Below the pieces are notes generated by a model, which was not told the DNA's origin, did no database searches, and saw only the letters and a list, made by a program, of their open reading frames with translations. Shown one piece after another: positions 14,118-19,892 of a stretch of DNA of 19,892 bases; positions within the stretch are counted from its first letter, which is position 1, and each line of letters opens with the position of its first letter. Source of the DNA: UMGS1279 sp045577495. GTDB lineage: Bacteria > Bacillota > Clostridia > Oscillospirales > Acutalibacteraceae. Location: the NCBI GenBank assembly GCA_045577495.1, contig JAZNIK010000033.1:1-19892 (forward strand), in the 5' to 3' direction. The position numbers and the translations under genes are program-made.

Positions 14118-15137
14118 CTAAAACTGTTTAAGAAAACGCAAATCGTTTTCAAAAAGCAGACGAATGTCACTAATCTTATGGCGAGTGGTTGTAAGACGGT
14201 CAAGTCCTATACCAAAAGCAAAGCCTGAATACTCCTCGGGGTCGATACCACAACCCTGAAGCACCTTAGGATGCACCATACCTGCACCTAAAATTTCTAT
14301 CCAGCCTGTGCCCTTGCAAACTCGACAACCCTTGCCACCACACTCAGAGCAAGAAACATCTACCTCTACGCTAGGCTCGGTAAAGGGGAAAAATGATGGA
14401 CGGAATTTAACCTTTGTATCACTACCATAGATTTCTTTTGCCATTTGCTCTAATGTGCCTTTAAGGTCGCACATTGTTATACCCTTATCAACAACCAAGC
14501 CCTCTACCTGATGGAAAACAGGTGAATGGGTTGCATCAACATCATCAGAACGATAAACTCTACCAGGACAAATTATGCGGATAGGTGGTTTTCTTTTTTT
14601 CATTGTTCTTATCTGCGCCGCAGAGGTTTGGGTACGCAAAAGCATACCCTCAGTAAGATAAAATGTATCCTGCATATCCCTTGCAGGATGGTCTTTTGGA
14701 ACATTAAGTGCTTCAAAATTATAATAATCGGTTTCAACCTCGGGACCGTCAACCACATCAAAGCCCATTGACCTAAAGATATCAATAAGATCATCCAAAA
14801 CAGCGTTAAGCGGATGAAGACCGCCTACCTCACGTTGTTTGCCCGAAATGGTAATATCAAGTTCCTCTTTTTTAAGGCGGATTTCCTGTGCTTTTTTATT
14901 CATTTCTTCAAGAGAAACGGCAATATTCTTTTCGATATCTGCACGAATCTCATTTGCAAGCTGACCCATTTTGGGACGCTCCTCGGGAGATAGTCCGCCC
15001 ATCTGTTTTAAAATAGATGTAAGCTCACCCTTTTTACCTAAAAAACGTATACGGATTTCATCGACTGCGCCTGCATCTTGTGCCTGTTCAAGCGCCGCTT
15101 TTGCCGCTACTCTGATTTCCTCCAACTTTTGTTGCAT
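14118..15137 (-). CDS. pheS: Phenylalanine--tRNA ligase alpha subunit (339 aa)
   Basis: This is the catalytic subunit that activates phenylalanine and transfers it to tRNA. An N-terminal coiled-coil arm (about 1-85) precedes the class II core. Motif 2 is at RIICPGRVYRSDD, then HSPVFHQVEGLVVDKG, and motif 3 at GFAFGIGLDRLTT near the end. A cysteine-rich segment CSECGGKGCRVCKGTGWIE (about 265-283), common in Firmicute PheS, is intact. The ATG at 15137 is preferred because the AGAGG site abuts an upstream in-frame ATG at 15146, leaving no spacer; if that ATG is used the protein has 342 residues. A T-box leader lies upstream. Confidence 0.97.
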   Translation of the reverse strand: MQQKLEEIRVAAKAALEQAQDAGAVDEIRIRFLGKKGELTSILKQMGGLSPEERPKMGQLANEIRADIEKNIAVSLEEMNKKAQEIRLKKEELDITISGKQREVGGLHPLNAVLDDLIDIFRSMGFDVVDGPEVETDYYNFEALNVPKDHPARDMQDTFYLTEGMLLRTQTSAAQIRTMKKRKPPIRIICPGRVYRSDDVDATHSPVFHQVEGLVVDKGITMCDLKGTLEQMAKEIYGSDTKVKFRPSFFPFTEPSVEVDVSCSECGGKGCRVCKGTGWIEILGAGMVHPKVLQGCGIDPEEYSGFAFGIGLDRLTTTRHKISDIRLLFENDLRFLKQF

Positions 15138-15171
15138 AGTTTTCATCCTCTCAAATTTCTTTGAAAATCAC

Positions 15172-15457
15172 AAAATAAAAAACGCCCGTCCACAAGGGAC
15201 GAAGCGTAAACTCCGCGGTACCACCCAATTTTTTGCAAATATAATTTGCAAACACTTTAAACGATTACAAGTACATCGCCGGTTCAAATAACGGAAACCA
15301 CCCGTTGCCACCTACTATAAGGTTCAGCGACAATGCTCAAAAGCGAACTTCAACGATATGCATAACGTAAAAACCTTTCAGCCAAGGGTTTTCTCTCTGC
15401 CCGATGCTCTACCGCCTACTTTTCTTCATCACTGCATTTAACTAGATTTTCATTAAC
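15172..15457 (-). promoter_or_regulatory. T-box riboswitch (tRNA-Phe) controlling pheST
   Basis: Read on the minus strand, the leader holds the T-box motif GGGTGGTACCGCGG (15213-15226). It is followed by the terminator stem (15182-15191 with 15197-15207) and a T run (15172-15181). Upstream, stem III is a perfect hairpin (15232-15252). Stem I includes an AGAGA stretch and GGCTGAAAGG, and a UUC phenylalanine codon (15345-15347) lies where the specifier is expected. Uncharged tRNA-Phe would stabilise the antiterminator and allow pheS-pheT transcription. Confidence 0.93.
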
Positions 15458-15463
15458 AGAGTT

Positions 15464-15492
15464 AGTATATCACAAAGATTTAAAAATTGCAA
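15464..15492 (-). promoter_or_regulatory. Promoter of the T-box/pheST operon
   Basis: On the minus strand TTGCAA (15487-15492) and TATACT (15464-15469) are 17 bases apart. Transcription would start just before the T-box stem I. Confidence 0.75.
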
Positions 15493-15570
15493 GTGTTTTT
15501 AAGCTGATATAAAAAAACACAACATATAGAAATATTTTTCTAAAAAACAACAAAAAATTGTGTAAAATGG

Positions 15571-15599
15571 TTGAAAAATAAAAACCAAAGTAATATAAT
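15571..15599 (+). promoter_or_regulatory. Promoter of the DUF3048 lipoprotein gene
   Basis: TTGAAA (15571-15576) and a perfect TATAAT (15594-15599) are 17 bases apart, 33 bases before the ATG. Confidence 0.7.
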
Positions 15600-15632
15600 A
15601 AATATAACCTATTTTCTTTTTGGAGGAAGATT

Positions 15633-16709
15633 ATGAAAATCAATATTCGTTCATTCATTTCAATACTTCTTTGCCTGGTTTTAGTTGTTGCTTTTTGCGG
15701 CTGTAAAGAAAAGGAGATACAAGTACCACAGGATACATCATCTACCATTCAAATACCAAAAAATATTAACCCCTTTACCGGTCTTGAAATGGACCCCGCA
15801 GCCAGCAATCTTCGTCCTATTGCCGTTATGATTAATAACATAAGCGTAGCGCAAGAGGTTCAAACAGGCGTTGACAAGGCGGATATCGTTTACGAGTTAT
15901 ACGCCGAGGGTGGTATCACCCGAATGCTTGCGGTATACAAAGACGCATCTAAAGTTGGTAATATAGGCACTGTTCGTTCTGCAAGATATTCGCACATAAG
16001 CTTAGCAATCAGCCACGATGCACTTTTTGTTCATGCAGGTTCTAATCCTTCTCACGCTAAGCCGTTGATTGCAAAAACAGGGCTTGATAACTTCAATCTT
16101 CTTGAAGGCAGCAAATCCAAATATGCTTTTAGAGTTAAAAACGGAAAAGCATCTGAGCACACCCTTTATACTAACGGCGAAAAACTCAACGAAGGTTTTG
16201 AAAATCTCGGATTTAGGCGTGAACTTAAGTCCAACCCAGAATTATGGCAAGCCTTTTCTGATAAAGAATTAAAATTAACCGAGGGTGAATGCACCGAAGT
16301 TTCTGTAACTATGTCGGGTGCATCTAACACTACCTTTAAATACAACGCAGATACAGGCAGATACACAAGATACAGAGGCACAACCGAGCGCAAGGATTAT
16401 AACACAGGCGAATCTGTTACCTTCAAAAATATTCTTGTTTTGAAAACCGATGTTTCCCCTATGGATTCCAGAAACAAGATTATGGAAACAGAGCTTGTTG
16501 GTGGCGAAGGTTATTATATGGTTAACGGAACCTACCAAAGTGTTAAATGGAAAAAAGGCGACTATACCGACGTGTTAAAGGTTACCAACGCTGACGGCAG
16601 CGAACTTGAATACAACAAAGGCAACACTTGGGTATGCTTGGTAGACAAGGATAACAATGTTACAATCACTCCCGGTGCTCCCAAAACCGAAACAACATCT
16701 TCTAAATAA
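15633..16709 (+). CDS. DUF3048 (YerB-like) lipoprotein (358 aa)
   Basis: This is a probable lipid-anchored extracytoplasmic protein. The N-terminus has basic residues, a hydrophobic stretch (about 8-21) and a cysteine pair FCGC; Cys24 with Gly at -1 fits a lipobox. The mature protein has a short linker and then the DUF3048 N-terminal domain: NPFTGLEMDPAASNLRPIAV, then MINNISVAQEVQTGVDKADI, YELYAEGGITRMLAVY and GTVRSARYSH. The second DUF3048 domain contains HTLYTNGEKL and VSPMDSRNKIMETELVGGEG. The family is common in spore-forming and related Firmicutes; its biochemical role is not established. GGAGGA lies 7 bases before the ATG. A terminator separates it from apgM. Confidence 0.92.
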   Translation: MKINIRSFISILLCLVLVVAFCGCKEKEIQVPQDTSSTIQIPKNINPFTGLEMDPAASNLRPIAVMINNISVAQEVQTGVDKADIVYELYAEGGITRMLAVYKDASKVGNIGTVRSARYSHISLAISHDALFVHAGSNPSHAKPLIAKTGLDNFNLLEGSKSKYAFRVKNGKASEHTLYTNGEKLNEGFENLGFRRELKSNPELWQAFSDKELKLTEGECTEVSVTMSGASNTTFKYNADTGRYTRYRGTTERKDYNTGESVTFKNILVLKTDVSPMDSRNKIMETELVGGEGYYMVNGTYQSVKWKKGDYTDVLKVTNADGSELEYNKGNTWVCLVDKDNNVTITPGAPKTETTSSK

Positions 16710-16722
16710 TATTAAAACTGGG

Positions 16723-16752
16723 TGACGAGGTATTATACCTCGTCATTCTTTA
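16723..16752 (+). terminator. Terminator after the DUF3048 gene
   Basis: A 10-bp stem (16723-16732 with 16736-16745, core GACGAGGTA) has a TTA loop and a TTCTTTA tail. It stands only 17 bases before the apgM start, so read-through into apgM is possible. Confidence 0.65.
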
Positions 16753-16768
16753 AAATGAGGAATATGCT

Positions 16769-17977
16769 ATGAAATATTTAGTTCTTTTACTCGATGGTAT
16801 GGCAGATTACCCCGTACCCGAGCTTGATAATAAAACTCCTATGGAAATCGCCAAAAAGCCAAATATAGATTTTTTAGCAAAGAACGGTGAGGTTGGCCTT
16901 TGCAAAACTGTTGCCGACGGATTAAAGCCCGGTAGTGACGTTGCTAATCTTTCGGTTTTGGGATACGACCCTGCCGTTTGCTATACAGGTCGTTCTCCAC
17001 TCGAAGCTGCAAGTATCGGCATTCAGTTAAAGCCAACAGATGTTGCTATGCGTTGCAACCTTGTTACCCTTTCTGACGAGGAAAATTATGCCGATAAAAC
17101 TATGGTTGACTATTGTGCCGACGATATTTCTACACAAGAGGCAGAAAAAATTATTAAATTCATCCAAGAAAAATTAGGCGACGAAATTTATGAATTTTTC
17201 TCAGGGGTTAGTTATCGTCATTGCTTGGTTATCAAAAATGGAACAACCGAGCTCGGCAATATGACACCGCCACATGATATTAGCGGTAGAGTTATAAAGG
17301 ATTATTTAAGCACTGCCGATACTGCTAAGCCTTTAATAGAACTTATGAAAAAAAGTTATGATTTGCTACGCAATCACCCTGTAAATCTCGATAGGATTAA
17401 ACGTGGCAAACGCCCTGCAAATTCTATTTGGCTATGGGGTGAGGGCAGAAAACCCTCACTAGAAGATTTTAAAACTAAAAACGGTGTTTCAGGCGGTATC
17501 GTGTCAGCCGTTGACCTGCTTAGAGGAATAGGCAAATGTGCCAATATGTCGGTTCCGATTGTTGCTGGCGCTACAGGTTATATCGATACAGATTTTACAG
17601 CCAAAAAAGATGCGGCAATAAAACTTTTTGAAGATGGTTGTGAGCTTGTATACATACATATGGAGGCACCCGATGAGTGCGGTCACCGTGCCGAGGCACA
17701 AAACAAGGTGCATTCTATTGAACTGATAGACCAAAAAGTTGTAGGCCCTATGCTTGAATATTTAAAAAACACTCCGCACAGAGTTTTGGTTATGCCTGAC
17801 CACCCAACACCTATAACCCTTAAAACCCACGTTTCTGACCCCGTTCCGTATGTTTTGTATGATAGTACAAATCATATAAACGGAGTTGACTCTGTCAACG
17901 AAAAAACAGCCGAAAGCACACAAATAAAAATCGATTTTGGTCCATCAGTTATGGACAAACTAATTGGAAAAAACTAG
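16769..17977 (+). CDS. apgM: Cofactor-independent phosphoglycerate mutase, archaeal type (402 aa)
   Basis: The protein belongs to the alkaline-phosphatase-like ApgM family, which interconverts 3- and 2-phosphoglycerate with two divalent metal ions. Metal and catalytic blocks are LLLDGMADYP (Asp9), GSDVANLSVLGYDP (about 55-68), TGRSPLEAASIGI, HMEAPDECGHRAE and VMPDHPTPI. Length is typical. Bacterial members of this family have also been proposed to act as an alternative homoserine kinase in the threonine pathway. No threonine gene lies nearby, and sequence alone does not settle which reaction it runs. GAGGAA precedes the ATG. Confidence 0.88.
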   Translation: MKYLVLLLDGMADYPVPELDNKTPMEIAKKPNIDFLAKNGEVGLCKTVADGLKPGSDVANLSVLGYDPAVCYTGRSPLEAASIGIQLKPTDVAMRCNLVTLSDEENYADKTMVDYCADDISTQEAEKIIKFIQEKLGDEIYEFFSGVSYRHCLVIKNGTTELGNMTPPHDISGRVIKDYLSTADTAKPLIELMKKSYDLLRNHPVNLDRIKRGKRPANSIWLWGEGRKPSLEDFKTKNGVSGGIVSAVDLLRGIGKCANMSVPIVAGATGYIDTDFTAKKDAAIKLFEDGCELVYIHMEAPDECGHRAEAQNKVHSIELIDQKVVGPMLEYLKNTPHRVLVMPDHPTPITLKTHVSDPVPYVLYDSTNHINGVDSVNEKTAESTQIKIDFGPSVMDKLIGKN

Positions 17978-18037
17978 TTTTTTAATAAAAGTATTTTTAG
18001 TATTTTTTGGTTCACAATATTTCTAGGAGGGATTTTT

Positions 18038-18226
18038 GTGAACAGAAATACAAATAGTTTTATTAAAGGTATGGGTACCGGAGTTATCGCAGGTGCCGCG
18101 CTTGTTACCGCAGGCAAAATGATGATGGGTGGCAAAAACACAAAGCACTCATTAACCAAGGGCACCTCTAAAGCTTTTCGTGCCGTTGGCGACTTTGTTG
18201 AAGGTATTCAAACATTGATGAAATAA
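18038..18226 (+). CDS. Small glycine-rich protein, possibly membrane-associated (62 aa)
   Basis: Starts with GTG, supported by a perfect AGGAGG at 18025-18030, 7 bases upstream. Residues 8-30 (FIKGMGTGVIAGAALVTAGK and following MMM) form one glycine-zipper-like hydrophobic segment. The rest is basic (KNTKHSLTKGTSKAFRAVG) and ends with an amphipathic stretch. Its look recalls small YtxH-type or envelope-associated proteins, but I cannot name it. It follows apgM by 60 bases on the same strand. Its stop codon directly abuts the left end of the inverted-repeat element. Confidence 0.75.
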   Translation: MNRNTNSFIKGMGTGVIAGAALVTAGKMMMGGKNTKHSLTKGTSKAFRAVGDFVEGIQTLMK

Positions 18227-18544
18227 AAAAATAGCCTAACGCTTATGCTAAGGTGCCATAACTAAGTATTGCTTTAAAACGTAGAATTTTGGCGGTATTC
18301 TTTGTTAAAAACTCACGGTATGCGACAGCATTACCGTGAGTTTTTGCCGCGACTACCATCCAAAACGTTTATTTTAAAGTGCTTTGCAGTTTTGTAACTG
18401 TTTAAAAATTCTTCGTATCGAAGACGAAAAATGCAGGAATACTGTCGTATTTCAAGGCTTTTCGGCAAGATATGAGGGATTTTTAAGTTCCAAAACCAAA
18501 CTTCGTTATGGCACCTTAGCATATTTAAACGTTAGGCTATTTTT
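18227..18544. mobile_element. MITE-like element with about 40-bp terminal inverted repeats
   Basis: The left end (18227-18266) and right end (18501-18544) are inverted copies. AAAATAGCCTAACG matches fully, then comes a 3- versus 7-nt variable spot, then ATGCTAAGGTGCCATAAC matches fully, then 4 of 5 more. The 318-bp interior encodes nothing convincing and contains a strong central hairpin (18307-18345). Shorter inner inverted similarity is seen (CGTAGAATTTT at about 18281 versus the complement of 18405-18415). No target-site duplication is obvious. The right end forms the last codons and stop of the AraC-type gene. A non-autonomous transposable element is the simplest reading. Confidence 0.6.
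18307..18345. repeat. Strong hairpin inside the inverted-repeat element
   Basis: A perfect 14-bp stem (18307-18320 with 18332-18345, core ACTCACGGTA) is topped by a TGC-GACA-GCA sub-stem. It is followed by T on the plus strand and, read on the minus strand, by TTTTT then AACAAAG. It could also stop transcription. Confidence 0.75.
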
Positions 18545-19138
18545 GTATTCAGAGGGAGAAATGCCAAAATATTCTTTAAATGCTCGGCTAAATACATATA
18601 TAGAAGAAAAGCCCAATATTTCAGTTGCAGAAGATACAGATTCTTCTTTTAAAATCTCCTTTGCGTATTCAAAGCGTTTGAAGTTTCGATATGAAATAAG
18701 ACTAGTGCCGAACTCTTTTTTGAACTGTCTTTCTAAATAAAACTTACTATAAGCAAATTGCTTTTCGAGCTCAGATAAACCCAAAGTGATTCCCCGCCTT
18801 GAATCAATAAAATCCTTTATTTGCTGCGCGATACCATACTCTTTTTGAGAGTTTGCAAAAAGTTCAGGAAAATTGTCTAAAATCAGCATATCAATCAACT
18901 GAATAAGTTTTGCCTTTTGTTCTAGTTTTCTTTCCTTGGGCTCTGAAACTATTTGGTTGAAAAGTGATAATGCTTTTTCCTTATCGCTGAATTTGATAAA
19001 CGGGTTTTTGGGATATAATTTAAAAATATCTTTTTGTATCAAGGATTTTTCAGCATCGGTCATATCGGTTATATCTTTGAAACATATGGGAGTACGAATG
19101 CTATTAACCGAATATGATATATCAAAATGTATATGTGG
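18506..19138 (-). pseudogene. AraC-family regulator, 5'-truncated
   Basis: The C-terminal AraC/XylS DNA-binding domain is complete: LGLSELEKQFAYSKFYLERQ (first helix-turn-helix), FGTSLISYRNFKRFEYAKEI, then VSSATEILGFSSIYVFSRAF (second), then FGISPSEYKNS. Upstream, homology-like sequence can be followed to PHIHFDISYS, encoded up to 19138. The open frame then continues to 19279, but that part is antisense to the kinase remnant and has no credible start or ribosome binding site. The gene therefore seems to have lost its 5' end. The last ~10 codons (LTFKYAKVP and stop) come from the inverted-repeat element, so the 3' end was altered too. It lies head to head with the kinase remnant. Confidence 0.7.
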
Positions 19139-19139
19139 T

Positions 19140-19763
19140 TGGGAGAGATTCTGGGTTTCATTGCTAAATGAAGTTGCTATTCTTTTCGGAGCACAGCCAT
19201 CAACAGAAGAATTATATACAAAGTTATACAAAAAATCCCTTGAGGGAGATACTGACTGCGGAAATGTTTTAGTATGCAACTACCTGTCAGGCGAGGGTAT
19301 TACCCATTTTGATTCTGGAAGACCACTGATTTTGCGTAAAGCCGACAGTAAATTTTCCTTAGCAAACTTTTTACGAGCTACCCTATATTCTACTATGACT
19401 ACTTTGAAAATTGGTATGGATATTTTAGCTAAAGAAAATGTAAAAATAGAATCTTTAACAGGTCACGGAGGGCTTTTTAAAACAAAAAATGTCTGCCAAA
19501 AATATATGGCTTCAGCTTGTAACGCACCTATAACCTGTATGGAAACAAGCGGTGAGGGTGGACCATATGGTGCCGCTTTATTAGCTGCATTTTTATTTAG
19601 AAAAGATGAAACATTAGAACAGTTTTTAAATAATTCGGTATTTAAAAATGTTACCAGCACAACCATATCGCATGATAAAGAAACCTTTGACGGTTTTAAC
19701 AAATATATTGAAAACTATAAAAAATTGTTAATAGTTGAACAAAAAGCCGTAGAAATTTTATAA
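19140..19763 (+). pseudogene. FGGY-family sugar kinase, C-terminal remnant
   Basis: About 205 residues remain of a kinase that is normally about 500 long. The visible part is the second half of an FGGY (xylulokinase/ribulokinase-like) kinase: WVSLLNEVAILFGAQPS at the break, VCNYLSGEGITHFDSGRPL, FLRATLYSTMTTLKIGMDIL, and the ATP-binding region LTGHGGLFKTKNVCQKY and ETSGEGGPYGAALLAAFLF. The nucleotide-binding N-terminal lobe is missing. The frame stays open leftwards to 18936, but that part is antisense to the AraC gene and looks unrelated. Substrate was probably a pentose or pentulose. The remaining frame has no stop codons, so the truncation may be recent. Confidence 0.8.
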
Positions 19764-19774
19764 AATAAAGTTCA

Positions 19775-19802
19775 TAAAAAATAAGGTTGCTTTCGCAACC
19801 TT
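19775..19802 (-). terminator. Minus-strand terminator at the right edge
   Basis: AAGGTTGC (19783-19790) pairs with GCAACCTT (19795-19802) around a 4-nt loop. On the minus strand it is followed by ATTTTTTATG. On the plus strand the following CAGAC gives no T tail, so it serves a transcript coming from the right. Confidence 0.75.
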
Positions 19803-19892
19803 CAGACTACTGACAAACCAAGTCGGAGGCCAAGCGGTCTTAGGAAGACAATTAATTAAGGCAACTCCTTGGCTCACAGAACGACATGGCTA
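19803..19892 (-). ncRNA. 3' part of a probable structured RNA (unidentified, partial)
   Basis: The 90 bases before the minus-strand terminator do not encode a recognisable protein. Read on the minus strand they fold well. GAGCCAAG pairs with CTTGGCCTC (one bulged C), enclosing a GTCTT-CCT-AAGAC hairpin, followed by CGACTTGGTTTGTC and the terminator. Stable helices plus a terminator and no open frame point to a small RNA gene whose 5' part lies outside the window. A 6S-type RNA is one possibility by layout only; I cannot confirm a family. Confidence 0.4.

Noticed and set aside
17966..17985. AAAAAACTAGTTTTTT as terminator of apgM
   Set aside because: It is a palindrome made almost only of A and T without a loop, and would not form a stable hairpin.
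18936..19134. N-terminal extension of the kinase frame
   Set aside because: These 66 codons are antisense to the AraC-type gene and match nothing in FGGY kinases. They are open only because the two frames face each other.
19139..19279. N-terminal extension of the AraC frame starting at a TTG
   Set aside because: It is antisense to the conserved kinase sequence, and the only start is a TTG without a convincing ribosome binding site.
19820..19870. tRNA-like stretch (CTTAGGA resembling a Leu anticodon loop)
   Set aside because: The five-base anticodon stem does not pair, no T-loop GTTCGA or acceptor stem is found, and the alternative minus-strand helices explain the sequence better.
1..19892. 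CRISPR array, integrase or transposase gene
   Set aside because: No regularly spaced repeats and no recombinase motifs were seen on either strand, so mobility of the islands is inferred only from repeats.

Overview
The window looks like a chromosomal segment of a low-GC anaerobic Firmicute, probably a gut-type member of the Clostridia. Supporting features are a pyruvate-phosphate dikinase gene, an IreB phosphoprotein gene, a tRNA-Phe T-box leader in front of pheST, a DUF3048 (YerB-type) lipoprotein, an archaeal-type phosphoglycerate mutase homologue and strong AGGAGG-type ribosome binding sites. No species assignment is possible from the sequence alone.

Layout. (1) 1-1005: the 3' end of ppdK, then a small unknown gene, then a second 28-nt copy of the ppdK 3' end. 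(2) 1006-4621: a tightly overlapping restriction-modification operon with two C5-cytosine methyltransferases followed by a PD-(D/E)xK nuclease. It is AT-rich and looks acquired. It is followed by about 490 bp of non-coding DNA with three hairpins. (3) 5108-7616 (minus strand): nagA and an overlapping ROK-type sugar kinase. (4) 7640-11015: a 'sugar and ester' neighbourhood. It holds a DUF4886 SGNH-like protein and a small PQ-loop/SemiSWEET-like membrane protein (minus), a divergent LysR regulator (plus), and a CE2-like carbohydrate esterase (minus). (5) 11064-15146 (minus): a 95-aa conserved protein, ireB, pheT and pheS, the last two under a T-box riboswitch. (6) 15633-18226 (plus): DUF3048 lipoprotein, apgM-like gene and a 62-aa glycine-rich small protein. 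(7) 18227-19763: a 318-bp element with terminal inverted repeats, then a head-to-head pair of 5'-truncated genes (AraC regulator, FGGY sugar kinase) that look like the scar of one deletion. (8) 19775-19892 (minus): the 3' end of a probable structured RNA that leaves the window.

How the parts fit. NagA and the kinase, the SemiSWEET-like protein and the two SGNH-type enzymes suggest a region for uptake and deacylation of amino sugars or acetylated glycans. LysR is placed to control the PQ-loop/DUF4886 unit. The restriction-modification operon is self-contained: two methyltransferases of different specificity with one nuclease is what is expected for an asymmetric (type IIS-like) site. The most unusual signals are the ppdK-end duplication beside the restriction-modification island, the inverted-repeat element whose end supplies the last codons and stop of the araC remnant, the double truncation, and the unidentified RNA at the right edge. 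No wholly new system with strong support was found.
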